Assembly: GCA_947444305.1 (NCBI GenBank)
Contig: CANEZP010000004.1
Location: 248,001-312,000, forward strand
Reading direction: 5' to 3'
DNA length: 64,000 nucleotides
From: Pseudobdellovibrionaceae bacterium
Lineage (GTDB): Bacteria; Bdellovibrionota; Bdellovibrionia; Bdellovibrionales; UBA1609
Part shown: one piece after another, positions 44,544 through 53,071 of the stretch
Position numbering within the stretch: the stretch's first letter is position 1
Layout of the letters: each line of letters opens with the position of its first letter
Notes under the pieces: generated by a model
Seen by the model: the letters and a program-made list of their open reading frames with translations, nothing else
The model's database searches: none
Told to the model about the DNA's origin: nothing
Translations under genes and position numbers: made by a program

Positions 44544-44990
44544 ATGAATACGAAGACCGAAAATCTGACGGAAGCTCTGCGCCGGCTTAAGGCCGAGGGC
44601 TTCCGCTTAACTAAAACGCGTGAAAAATTGCTGGAAGTTATTTTGCGGCAAACGGCGCCGTTCTCCGTACCGATGGTGGAAAAGATCTTCGCCCGGCAAC
44701 GGGGTCACTTCGATTCGGTCACGATTTATCGTTCGGTCCCGGTGCTCGAGAAATTAGGAATTATAGAGAAATGCGGTTATTCGGAAGGCGTCGCGCATTA
44801 CGAGGTGCGCCTTAATAAGCACGGGCATCACCATCACGTGGTTTGTACCGGCTGCAAAAAGATCGAACCGCTGGATCACTGCATCGTAAAGTCGCAAGAA
44901 GTTCTGCTAAGGAAATTAGGCTACACGGGTTTGAAGCATCGGTTGGAGTTCTCGGGCACGTGCCCAAGCTGTTCGAAAATGGCGAATTAA
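44544..44990 (+). CDS. Fur-family metalloregulator (Zur- or Fur-like)
   Basis: 148 residues. N-terminal winged helix (RLTKTREKLLEVIL, then HFDSVTIYRSVPVLEKLGII), then a dimerisation domain with the metal-sensing His cluster H95-H98 and two Cys pairs (C101xxC104 and C140xxC143) for the structural zinc. The position of C113 and the surroundings fit Zur about as well as Fur. It is the last gene of the plus-strand unit beginning at 43514 and is the natural regulator of the whole locus via the palindrome at 43475-43492. Confidence 0.9.
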   Translation: MNTKTENLTEALRRLKAEGFRLTKTREKLLEVILRQTAPFSVPMVEKIFARQRGHFDSVTIYRSVPVLEKLGIIEKCGYSEGVAHYEVRLNKHGHHHHVVCTGCKKIEPLDHCIVKSQEVLLRKLGYTGLKHRLEFSGTCPSCSKMAN

Positions 44991-45049
44991 GCCCGAAGTA
45001 GGCCCGAACTGGACTGCGACGGTCCGACAAACGCGATTACGATCTAACC

Positions 45050-46480
45050 ATGCACGCCCGCGCTCGATTATTTTTACCGCTGCTTTTCTTTGCGACCTGC
45101 ACCACTATCCCAAAGGGCGAGCGAAGGCCGGCCGCCGTCCAAGCAAAAGAGGCGCACGCCTGTCCCGCGAAAATGCCGCTACCTGAACACTTTTCCGCCC
45201 GTGACATTCGTGCGTTGAGCGAAGATCCCTCTATCAAAACCGTCGAGGACATGTTGGCCTGCCTGGCGCGCGATCTTAAATTGGAAACGCTGCTCCTGCA
45301 CACCAGCTTCGCCGCGCAAAACTCCGACAGCAAAAATCCAAGGGCGCTACTGGTTTCGGCGGTTAAGCGAAAGGTCGCCGGGATCTTTACCGTGAACTCG
45401 GGCGAAGCTCACTTAAATCAAAATCATTCGGTCGAGTTCATGTTTAACAATAAGATGCGAGGCGAGGCCGAGTTCTACGACATTGATTTTAACGAAGGCC
45501 ACGCCGTGATGAGCGCGTTGAATCCCGAAGCTTGCATGAACTGTCACGGCATCGCCTCGCGCGTGCCGGTGGGCGGACCAAAAATGCTTTTCGACCGTGA
45601 TCCCTGGTCCAGGGTCGTGCACGCGGACAGCGGCTTTACTCCGCAGGCCGACGCGAGCGGCTTCGGCTTTTGTACCAACCGGCGTAAGTTGCATTATGAC
45701 CTAGAGAAGCAAACGCTAAATGCCTTCCGAACAAAACCGCGCTACCGGTCGCTCACATCGTTGCCGAAAACAACCGCGACGGACTTCGACGTCATGATGC
45801 GCGATATGAACTCGCGCCGGATCGCGAAGTGGATTACGCAAACGCCCGGCTACCAAGAATACAAATGGGCGATTTTTGCGACCGCCTTTTCGTGCGTGGC
45901 GAACGACGAAGTTTTCTCATCCCGGCAAATCGCGCAAATGAACGATGTTCGCACTTTGCACGAAGACGTCATTCAAGCGCGAAACTCCCACGACTTAGAT
46001 CTTTTCGTTCTGCGCCAGCAAACCGAACGCTGGAAACAATCTTTGTGGATCGATGATCGTAACGTCGCTTTGCTCGAAGCCGTGAAGCGCAACGAACCCG
46101 TTTCCGTTGGATTACCCGACGTCGATACCGGTGGTCAGTGTAGGAAACCTTTTGACCGTCACGAAGGTAAAGAAAATCCCGCCTCGCGGGCAGAGCGGAT
46201 CACGCTCATGGAACGCTACGCAAAGGACACCGAGGCCTGGGGAGGCGACTTGGAGACCGGCGTTTTTCAATACATCTTTGAATCACGCGGCATGAACATT
46301 TCGGATTGGAATACCCAGCCGACGCCCGGCTACGGTCGCGGGCCGGGCATGTTAAGAGAGTATCTACTTGATCATGAGAAAAATAACGGCCCCGACTACG
46401 CGGTTCTGAAAGACGCGATGTCGCGCATGCAGTTCGAGGCCTGCCCGCTTCTGCTCAAATTAGCGAAGCAGCGATTTTAG
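45050..46480 (+). CDS. c-type haem lipoprotein of unknown function
   Basis: 476 residues. Lipoprotein signal with C17 (LLFFATC). One haem c site C162-M-N-C165-H166. Ahead of it is a domain with GEAHLNQNHSVEFMFNNKMRGEAEFYDIDF and behind it a large helical region with Trp-rich stretches (KWITQTPGYQEYKW). The haem site lies in a section resembling di-haem-like DUF3365-type proteins, but I cannot confirm the family. It is probably a periplasmic or outer-membrane electron carrier or sensor. It stands alone, overlapping the convergent gene by 4 bases at its 3' end; no ribosome site is clear. Confidence 0.82.
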   Translation: MHARARLFLPLLFFATCTTIPKGERRPAAVQAKEAHACPAKMPLPEHFSARDIRALSEDPSIKTVEDMLACLARDLKLETLLLHTSFAAQNSDSKNPRALLVSAVKRKVAGIFTVNSGEAHLNQNHSVEFMFNNKMRGEAEFYDIDFNEGHAVMSALNPEACMNCHGIASRVPVGGPKMLFDRDPWSRVVHADSGFTPQADASGFGFCTNRRKLHYDLEKQTLNAFRTKPRYRSLTSLPKTTATDFDVMMRDMNSRRIAKWITQTPGYQEYKWAIFATAFSCVANDEVFSSRQIAQMNDVRTLHEDVIQARNSHDLDLFVLRQQTERWKQSLWIDDRNVALLEAVKRNEPVSVGLPDVDTGGQCRKPFDRHEGKENPASRAERITLMERYAKDTEAWGGDLETGVFQYIFESRGMNISDWNTQPTPGYGRGPGMLREYLLDHEKNNGPDYAVLKDAMSRMQFEACPLLLKLAKQRF

Positions 46481-47085
46481 TTCGCCTTCCCATCGCGATT
46501 TTCCTGCGCGGGTTCTTTTTTCATCAGGTTCTCATAGTATTCCATCGCGCGAACACCGACGTAAAGGATGGCTATGTTGGACACGGTCACCGGAAAGCAG
46601 ATGGTCATCGAGATTTTCTCCGCGGTCGTTGAGTCGGGCCTTCCGCCAAGGGTCATGCTCGAAGAGATCGAGTCACCAAGGCCAACGACATTAACGGCCG
46701 TGCACGCCGCGTACGCCCCTACGAGACCGTAAATAACGGGCGCAATCGCCGTGCGCGTTCCGTTTTCGATTCCGGCGGTGACGGTTTCAAGACCGGCGCG
46801 AATGCTGGGTGAACACTCCGCGATGCTTTTTTGTTTAACCAATAATCTTACGATTTCCTTAGACTCGCCCTTGATGTGCGGACCTTTTTCAATGAGCGCG
46901 CCTTTCAGGTCACCCGTGTTTCGCTCGCCAAGTTGACAGAATTCGCCGGTGCTGCGATTGAACGCCAGAGCTTTACCGATCGGGATTTCGGGCACAACTT
47001 TCGGGGTCGACGGCAAAGCCGCGTAGCCGTTCGAAGCCGTCGAAATAACCAACACACCCAACAAAACTTTCACAAAACCACGCAC
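46477..47085 (-). CDS. Exported protein with two C-terminal membrane segments, unknown
   Basis: 202 residues. Signal peptide (to about residue 22, ending GYAA), a polar middle with three Cys, then two hydrophobic stretches (about 118-137 and 160-180: VSNIAILYVGVRAM). The C-terminal tail is charged. No family. Overlaps the c-haem lipoprotein gene by 4 bases. Confidence 0.75.
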   Translation of the reverse strand: MRGFVKVLLGVLVISTASNGYAALPSTPKVVPEIPIGKALAFNRSTGEFCQLGERNTGDLKGALIEKGPHIKGESKEIVRLLVKQKSIAECSPSIRAGLETVTAGIENGTRTAIAPVIYGLVGAYAACTAVNVVGLGDSISSSMTLGGRPDSTTAEKISMTICFPVTVSNIAILYVGVRAMEYYENLMKKEPAQENRDGKAN

Positions 47086-47160
47086 CGGGAGTCTCCTTCA
47101 TCTTTGAATTGATAGTCCCCGGTGCTTTTGCAAACGCAGGGCCGCTTCGCCATGAACTTT

Positions 47161-47176
47161 TGGCACTTTTATAGCA
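47161..47176 (+). promoter_or_regulatory. Possible sigma-54 promoter ahead of the interrupted hydrolase
   Basis: TGGCACTTTTATAGCA has GG and GC elements at the correct 16-base spacing for sigma-54. The predicted transcription start would be about two bases before the ATG at 47189, leaving almost no leader, which argues against it. Kept as a weak call. Confidence 0.25.
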
Positions 47177-47188
47177 ATACCCGCGGGA

Positions 47189-48010
47189 ATGGAAACGATC
47201 CGCCTAACTTGCCCCGATCCCGCGGGTCAGGTCGAAAAATTTGAGATTTTAGCGAACGTATGGCGCCATCCGCGCGCGAAGCGAACCGTGCTGGTTTACC
47301 CGCCGACCGGGGGTCTTACGATTTTGGATCGTCATCTCATAAAAAATTTACGCCGGAATAATTTGAACATCATCGCGCTAAAATGGTTTACCGGAGCTTG
47401 AGAACGCACGCCCGATTGGAACGTGCACGAACGTGGGCTCGTGCGCGGTCGCGAGTGCGGCCTCGTGCTTCTCGAGTGGGCGAGGGCAAATTGGGACAAC
47501 GATTCCTTCGCCGTGATCGGATCGAGCATGGGTGCGTTTTTCGCGGCAAGTCTCGCCGCGAAGCGAGAGGACATTCACAAACTCGTTATTATCGCGGGCG
47601 GTTGCCCGGTCTCCGAAATTGTTTCGCGCACTTGGTTTTTTCCGTTGCTCAAAATTCGTGCGTGGCGCAAACGGCATTACGCGGTGACGAACGAAAAAGA
47701 TTATAGCCGCCGGTTAGAACGGGCCGTAAAAACCGAACCGGGCAAGCGCTTAGCCCCCCGGCCGACCCGTGACGATTTGATGATCGTGGGCAGCCGCGAC
47801 TGGATCATGCCTACCCGAAACCAATTGCGGCTCGCGCAGCAATTGCGTAACCCAAAAATCATTAAGGTTTCGGGCGGTCACTTCAAAACGATCGTTTACG
47901 CGAACACTTTTTTAGTTTCGCGCATCGTAGAGCACGTCGAAGACGGCTCGATGATCAACCTGAGCACGAAAACCGCGAGCGCCGCGCCCGCGACGATATC
48001 CAGCACGTGA
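47189..48010 (+). pseudogene. Alpha/beta hydrolase gene interrupted by one in-frame TGA
   Basis: One continuous frame runs from ATG 47189 to the stop at 48010, broken only by TGA at 47399-47401. Before it: 70 residues including the oxyanion strand VLVYPPTGGL and ending LKWFTGA. After it: ERTPDWNVHERG and the complete catalytic set: nucleophile Ser in GSSMG, Asp in VGSRDWIMP, His in GGHFKTIV. The join WFTGA-(TGA)-ERTPDW would be natural with Trp (TGG) at the TGA. So it is a recent nonsense mutation, or the codon is read through. The 3' end overlaps the PAP2 gene by 115 bases. Confidence 0.8.
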
Positions 48011-48582
48011 TGCTGATGCACCAGTAAAACCGAAACGCAAATGCCGGCCCACCACGGCCATAGCCAAATTCTCGCGCGCCGAACGCGTCGGCTCACGAAG
48101 GCCGTAAACACCGTGGCGAAAAAAACATGCAGCGAGGGCAGCGTGTTGAACGGTTTGTCGATTTCGTGAAGGTACGTAAGCGCCCACGGTAAATTTTGTC
48201 CATCAACCGCGCGCGGCCACATCACGCCGGCCGGAAAGAGATAGAAGATCACCCCCGCGATGACGATGCCGGCGCAAAGACCGCGGCTGAGCCCCTTCAA
48301 CTCATCGAGTCTCCTGACGCAGAAAGGTGGGAGCACGAACAGCAAAACGATGGACAGATAAAGCCAGACCGCGGCGCCGACGATCGGAATTTGCGCTTCC
48401 CACGCGAAGGCGAAATTATAATTTGAAGTCCTCGTTGCCGCTAAAAACGCCGTCAGCGTGTAGACCGCGGCAAACAGGCTGAAGATCTTAAAAAACTGCA
48501 GAAAATAGCCGCGCACGATCGATGAGGGGGGTTGCCTGAAACCGGCGCGATTCAGAAGCCAGGTTGGTATAACGCGAATCAT
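47896..48582 (-). CDS. PAP2-superfamily membrane phosphatase
   Basis: 228 residues with about six hydrophobic segments. PAP2 motifs: NTLPSLHVF and, 40 residues later, VLLVHQHHVLDIVAG, with the catalytic His in the H-H-x-x-D part. The K-x6-RP motif is not clearly seen and W-P-R-A may take its place. Acts on lipid phosphates such as phosphatidic acid or undecaprenyl pyrophosphate, at the membrane. Divergent from the carotenoid operon with 89 bases between, and overlapping the hydrolase gene at its 3' end by 115 bases. Confidence 0.85.
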   Translation of the reverse strand: MIRVIPTWLLNRAGFRQPPSSIVRGYFLQFFKIFSLFAAVYTLTAFLAATRTSNYNFAFAWEAQIPIVGAAVWLYLSIVLLFVLPPFCVRRLDELKGLSRGLCAGIVIAGVIFYLFPAGVMWPRAVDGQNLPWALTYLHEIDKPFNTLPSLHVFFATVFTAFVSRRVRRARIWLWPWWAGICVSVLLVHQHHVLDIVAGAALAVFVLRLIIEPSSTCSTMRETKKVFA

Positions 48583-48671
48583 AGCGTTTCTGGATGTACC
48601 TTTAAGGTGGAGTTGTCACCGAACTTTCCTAATTTTCTTGCTTGCGGGGCTCAGTTGCGTAAATTCCGGGT

Positions 48672-49775
48672 ATGAAGAACGGATCCTGGTTGCTGCTCGG
48701 GGGAGGTCTGGCCAATTGCTTATTGGCGCTTCGCCTTGAACAAAAATCGATCGATTATCTCATCGTTGAACGTGAATCGCGATTGCTAGGCGGCCAAACA
48801 TGGTCGTGTCAGCTTTCGGATATCGCACCCGACGATCGTGACTTCGTGCGCTCCATCACCGATGCCGAATGGCCGGAGTATTCGGTCGCCTTTCCTTCGT
48901 TTGAACGCGTGATTGCCTCACCGTACCTTAGCCTGCGTGCCGAAAGTTTGCGCCGGCGCCTCGAAAGTTTAATTCCGCCCGAAAAAGTCCGCTACGCAAC
49001 GGAAGCCGCCTCGGTATCCCGCACCGGTTTCACTCACGTAGTAAGCGCCGAAGGTTTTGCGACTTCGGGTAAGCACTGCGGTTACCAAAAGTTTGTCGGC
49101 TGGGATTTGCATTTCGCGGAAGGGCACGGAATCACGCGGCCCGTACTGATGGACGCGACCGTCGAGCAAGTGGACGGTTACCGCTTTTTTTATTTACTGC
49201 CCTTCGATGCGCAGACGCTACTGGTTGAAGACACCCGCTATTCAAACGATCCCGCGATTCGCGAGGACGCGTTCAAGGCGAGTCTCGAAGATTATCTGCG
49301 CCGCAAATTCATTGCTAAAACTTGGGTGAAGGTGCGCGAAGAACGCGGTTCGCTGCCTATCCCGTGGGTGATGAATCCGCCGCCGGGTAAGTTCGGCGTT
49401 CAGGGCGGTTTCTTTCATCCCGTCTCGGGCTACTCGCTGCCGTCGGCGGTAAAAACATCGCGGCAGTTAATGGAGGCCGTTACCGGCGGCCAATCCGTGG
49501 CGGCCGCGCTCCTTGAAATCTCGGCGGCCCACGCCAAAGACCGCTCTTACTTTTTGCTACTTAATCGTATGATGTTCTTGGCATCGCCACCCGGGCAGCG
49601 CCGTAAAATCTTTGAGCGCTTTTACGGGCTAAACGAGAATTTGATCAGCCGCTTCTATTCCGGCCGACCGACGGCTTTGGATAAATTGCGCATGCTTTCC
49701 GGTAAACCACCCGTCAAAGTCAGCGCCGCCCTTAAAGTATTGTCCCAACGCGAGGAAAGGCCCGTGTGGAAATAA
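48672..49775 (+). CDS. crtY: Lycopene beta-cyclase
   Basis: 367 residues, CrtY type. FAD-binding GGGLANCLLALRL at the N-terminus, and the family-typical block with the motif QKFVGWDLHF, ending at MDATVEQVDGYRFFYLLPF, plus VEDTRYSND. The enzyme turns the ends of lycopene into beta rings to give beta-carotene. It is the first gene of the run crtY-crtE-crtI-crtB-unknown, overlapping crtE by 10 bases. The ATG has no clear ribosome site. A weak promoter (TTGCTT, 16 bases, TAAATT at 48660-48665) would place the transcription start near the ATG. Confidence 0.92.
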   Translation: MKNGSWLLLGGGLANCLLALRLEQKSIDYLIVERESRLLGGQTWSCQLSDIAPDDRDFVRSITDAEWPEYSVAFPSFERVIASPYLSLRAESLRRRLESLIPPEKVRYATEAASVSRTGFTHVVSAEGFATSGKHCGYQKFVGWDLHFAEGHGITRPVLMDATVEQVDGYRFFYLLPFDAQTLLVEDTRYSNDPAIREDAFKASLEDYLRRKFIAKTWVKVREERGSLPIPWVMNPPPGKFGVQGGFFHPVSGYSLPSAVKTSRQLMEAVTGGQSVAAALLEISAAHAKDRSYFLLLNRMMFLASPPGQRRKIFERFYGLNENLISRFYSGRPTALDKLRMLSGKPPVKVSAALKVLSQREERPVWK

Positions 49776-50707
49776 ACTTGTCTCCGACCTTTTATCCACA
49801 CCTTCGGCCGCATTTGGAACGCGAACTCGTCGACCCCGCAAACGAATTCATGTGCCGATCCAGCAAAGTCGTTCGCAAACGCTTAGTACGCGCGGGTTTC
49901 TTGATGGAAAAGCCGGGCGTGCCTTCGGTTGAGGATGAAAGCCGGTTAGACGCACTCGGCGACGCGCTCGAGATTATTCACGCCGCCTCTTTAATCATCG
50001 ATGATATCCAAGACGGCAGCCACACGCGCCGGGGTAAGGAAAGTGTCCACGTATTGATCGGCACATCGAAGGCGATCAACGTCGGAAATTGGCTCTATTT
50101 TCAAGGCCTCGAACGGGTCGAAGATTTAGGCCTCGATGACCAAACGACATTGTGCCTTTTGCGGCTTTTCCGGCGCGCGCTCGCGGAAGGTCACGCCGGC
50201 CAAGCACTTGACCTCGGCATTCCTATCTCCGAAGCGGAGCGCAAGATCGTGCCCGACATCTGCGCCGCAAGTACGCGTCTAAAGAGCGGTAGTTTGGCGG
50301 GGCTCGCGTTCGCGGGCGGCGCCATTCTCGCCGGCGCAAAGGAATACAACACCGCTTTCAAAACCGGTGAAAGCGTCGGGATTTTGTTGCAGTCTTTGGA
50401 CGACCTTAAAAATCTGAAGTTCGACAATGACGTGCCCGAAAAACAGTTCGAGGATCTCCGCAATCAACGGCCCGGTTTGATCTGGGCCGCCGCCGCTTCG
50501 CACGAGCGAAGGGAGTGCTGGGACAGCTTACTCGCCGCTATACCTGATCATCAAAAAATCAATGCCTGGCTCAAGGAATTCAAAATCATTGAGCGGGAAC
50601 GTGAACGCATTGACCTGCGCCTACGTTTTTTGAACGGACGCCTTAAAGGTCAAAAAGAGATCGAAGAAATATTTAACTTACTCGTGGATGCATATGAAAA
50701 ATTATAA
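49766..50707 (+). CDS. crtE: Geranylgeranyl diphosphate synthase
   Basis: 313 residues. First Asp motif DDIQD in ASLIIDDIQDGSHTRRG; second region QSLDDLKNLKFD, where the usual DDxxD is DDLKN (final Asp replaced). It condenses isopentenyl diphosphate units to C20 GGPP, the precursor of phytoene. GTG start at 49766 with GAGGAAAGG about five bases upstream, inside crtY. It overlaps crtI by 20 bases. The altered second Asp motif may change the product length or rate. Confidence 0.9.
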   Translation: MEINLSPTFYPHLRPHLERELVDPANEFMCRSSKVVRKRLVRAGFLMEKPGVPSVEDESRLDALGDALEIIHAASLIIDDIQDGSHTRRGKESVHVLIGTSKAINVGNWLYFQGLERVEDLGLDDQTTLCLLRLFRRALAEGHAGQALDLGIPISEAERKIVPDICAASTRLKSGSLAGLAFAGGAILAGAKEYNTAFKTGESVGILLQSLDDLKNLKFDNDVPEKQFEDLRNQRPGLIWAAAASHERRECWDSLLAAIPDHQKINAWLKEFKIIERERERIDLRLRFLNGRLKGQKEIEEIFNLLVDAYEKL

Positions 50708-52175
50708 AGCGATCGTGATCGGCGGCGGCTTCGGCGGGCTTTCGCTCGCAATCCGTCTTCAAAAAATGGGCTACCAAACTACTCTCCTCGAGATGCGTGA
50801 TCAGCTTGGTGGGCGCGCTTACGTATTTCGCGATAAGGGATTCACCTTCGACGCCGGCCCGACCGTCATCACGGCGCCCGAGTGTCTCGAAGAATTATTC
50901 ACGCTCGCCGGCCGTAAGATGAGCGACTATGTCGAGCTCATGCCGGTTACGCCGTTTTACCGACTTTCGTGGGACGACGGCTTTGAGTTCGATTATTCAA
51001 ACGACGAGAAATCTTTAAAGGAACAAATCTTAGCGAAAAGCCCCGCCGATTGGGAAGGTTACCAAAGTTTTCTGAAGTATTCGAAACAGGTTTTTAAAGC
51101 CGGCTACAGTGAACTTGCGCACAAACCATTCTTAAGCTTTTGGAGCATGGCCCGTTGCGCACCCCAATTGATGAAGCTGCAGGCGCATCGCTCGGTTTAC
51201 TCGATGGTCTCGAGCTACATCAAAGACGAAAAGCTGCGCGAGGCTTTTAGCTTCCATTCGTTATTGGTGGGCGGCAATCCTTTCGCAACATCCAGCATCT
51301 ACACGCTCATTCATTATCTTGAGCGCAACTGGGGCGTCTTCTTCCCCCGCGGCGGGACCGGAGCGCTGATCGAAGCTTTAGGCAAACTGTTTACCGATTT
51401 AGGCGGAACGATCCGGCTCAATGCCGAAGTCGACGAAATTATCTCGGAAGGAAAACAGATCACGGGCGTGCGATTGAAGTCGCAAGAATTTATCGAGGCG
51501 CCGCTGGTAGCTTGCAATTCGGACGTGGCGCACACCTACCGCGACTTGCTAAGGAATACGAAAGCCGTAGAAAAACCACGGCGCAAAGCCTTGAACAGCA
51601 AATACAGCATGTCGCTATTCTTGATTTACTTCGGCACCAAAAAGAAATACCCGAACCAAGCGCACCACCAGGTCATCTTCGGTCCACGTTACGAAGACTT
51701 GCTCAAAGATATCTTCGACCGCAAAGTGTTGGCCGACGATTTTTCGTTGTACCTGCACACCCCGACCGTCAGCGATCCCAACCTTGCGCCCCCCGGATGC
51801 GAAGGTTTTTACGTCCTTTCGCCCGTACCGCATTTAGAAAAAGGGGACATCGATTGGAAAACGGCCGGTCCCCTTTACGCCCAAAGAATCTTAGATTACC
51901 TGGACGAAAAGTTCCTACCCGGCCTGAAGGAAAATTTAGTCACGCAACGAATCTTTACGCCCGAAGACTTTAAGTCGCAGTTGAACGCCCACTTCGGTTC
52001 CGCTTTTTCGATTGAACCTTTGCTCACGCAAAGCGCTTACTTCCGTACGCACAACCGAGCTCCCGGTATAAACGGCCTTTATTTTGTCGGCGCGGGAACT
52101 CACCCGGGCGCGGGCGTACCCGGCGTCGTCAATTCCGCAAAGGCTACGGCGGAAGTGATCGCGGGGGATATGTGA
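50688..52175 (+). CDS. crtI: Phytoene desaturase
   Basis: 495 residues. N-terminal FAD motif IGGGFGGLSLAIRL and the CrtI-type segment LGGRAYVFRDKGFTFDAGPTV; C-terminal FAD segment FVGAGTHPGAGVPGV. Bacterial CrtI desaturates phytoene, typically to lycopene, the substrate for CrtY. The start is ATG 50688 or 50694, both inside the crtE 3' end. The 3' end overlaps crtB by 4 bases. Number of desaturation steps cannot be read from sequence. Confidence 0.95.
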   Translation: MHMKNYKAIVIGGGFGGLSLAIRLQKMGYQTTLLEMRDQLGGRAYVFRDKGFTFDAGPTVITAPECLEELFTLAGRKMSDYVELMPVTPFYRLSWDDGFEFDYSNDEKSLKEQILAKSPADWEGYQSFLKYSKQVFKAGYSELAHKPFLSFWSMARCAPQLMKLQAHRSVYSMVSSYIKDEKLREAFSFHSLLVGGNPFATSSIYTLIHYLERNWGVFFPRGGTGALIEALGKLFTDLGGTIRLNAEVDEIISEGKQITGVRLKSQEFIEAPLVACNSDVAHTYRDLLRNTKAVEKPRRKALNSKYSMSLFLIYFGTKKKYPNQAHHQVIFGPRYEDLLKDIFDRKVLADDFSLYLHTPTVSDPNLAPPGCEGFYVLSPVPHLEKGDIDWKTAGPLYAQRILDYLDEKFLPGLKENLVTQRIFTPEDFKSQLNAHFGSAFSIEPLLTQSAYFRTHNRAPGINGLYFVGAGTHPGAGVPGVVNSAKATAEVIAGDM

Positions 52176-53071
52176 ACGACGAAGCGCTCATACGTCTCTG
52201 CCGCGATTCGATCGCGCGCGGCTCAAAGACCTTCACCTTCGCTTCACGTTTTTTCGGCGCCGAGAAAGCGCGCGATGCCGCCCTGCTTTATCACTGGTGC
52301 AGAAACTGCGACGACACCGTAGACGATTCGACCGGCGAAAGCCGAACGCTCGGCCTTGCACGCATCAAAGAAGAAGTGGACCGTGCGATCGGCGGCCAGG
52401 CCGGTGAATCGGTTCCCGCGCGTGCGCTCGCGTATTTGGTGGCCAAGTATGACATCCCGGCCCACTACCCACGCGAGCTTATCGAAGGCATGACGATGGA
52501 CGCTCAATTCGAAACGCCGAAAAGCATCGGCGAGCTTGAATTGTACTGCTACCGCGTAGCGGGCGTCGTGGGATTGATGATGGCGCACATCCTCGGCGTG
52601 AGTTCTGAATTTGCGTTGCGCAGCGCCTGTGACCTCGGGATCGCGATGCAACTAACGAACATTTCGCGCGACGTGCTCGCCGACCACGCGCTTGGGCGCT
52701 GCTACATTCCCGAATCGGTTTTGGCGCGGCACGGGCTGACCGCGGCAAATTACGCCGAACCCGCGCGGCGCGATAAATTAAACATGGCGATTAAAGAGCT
52801 GCTCGTGCTGGCCGACGGTTACTACGCTTCCGGCGAGTACGGCGCTCGGTTTTTGTCCAAGCGTTCGTCTTTCGTAATCTTGATCGCGCGCTTTGCGTAC
52901 GCGCGCATCGGCGCGAAGGTGCGCGCACGGGGTTGCGTCGAGCGTCAGGTGACTTCGCGTTCCGAAAAAATATTATGTTTATTTAAAGCGGCCCTGACCT
53001 GGTGCCGTCAATATTTCACGAGACCACGATGGCGTCCGGCCACGATTCAGCAAGTTTGGAGACTTCCTTGA
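52172..53071 (+). CDS. crtB: Phytoene synthase
   Basis: 299 residues. The two Asp-rich motifs are DDTVDD and NISRDVLAD, plus the family segment YCYRVAGVVGLMM. It joins two GGPP molecules to phytoene. GTG start at 52172 overlaps crtI's stop (GTGA). The last about 40 residues are a basic tail with Trp/Arg, longer than usual. Its stop overlaps the next gene's TTG start. Confidence 0.94.
   Translation: MNDEALIRLCRDSIARGSKTFTFASRFFGAEKARDAALLYHWCRNCDDTVDDSTGESRTLGLARIKEEVDRAIGGQAGESVPARALAYLVAKYDIPAHYPRELIEGMTMDAQFETPKSIGELELYCYRVAGVVGLMMAHILGVSSEFALRSACDLGIAMQLTNISRDVLADHALGRCYIPESVLARHGLTAANYAEPARRDKLNMAIKELLVLADGYYASGEYGARFLSKRSSFVILIARFAYARIGAKVRARGCVERQVTSRSEKILCLFKAALTWCRQYFTRPRWRPATIQQVWRLP

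Noticed and set aside
53002-53067. Longer N-terminus for the last gene of the carotenoid operon
   Set aside because: TTG at 53068 has GGAG at correct distance and the same 4-base overlap style as crtI-crtB; the longer start has no ribosome site.
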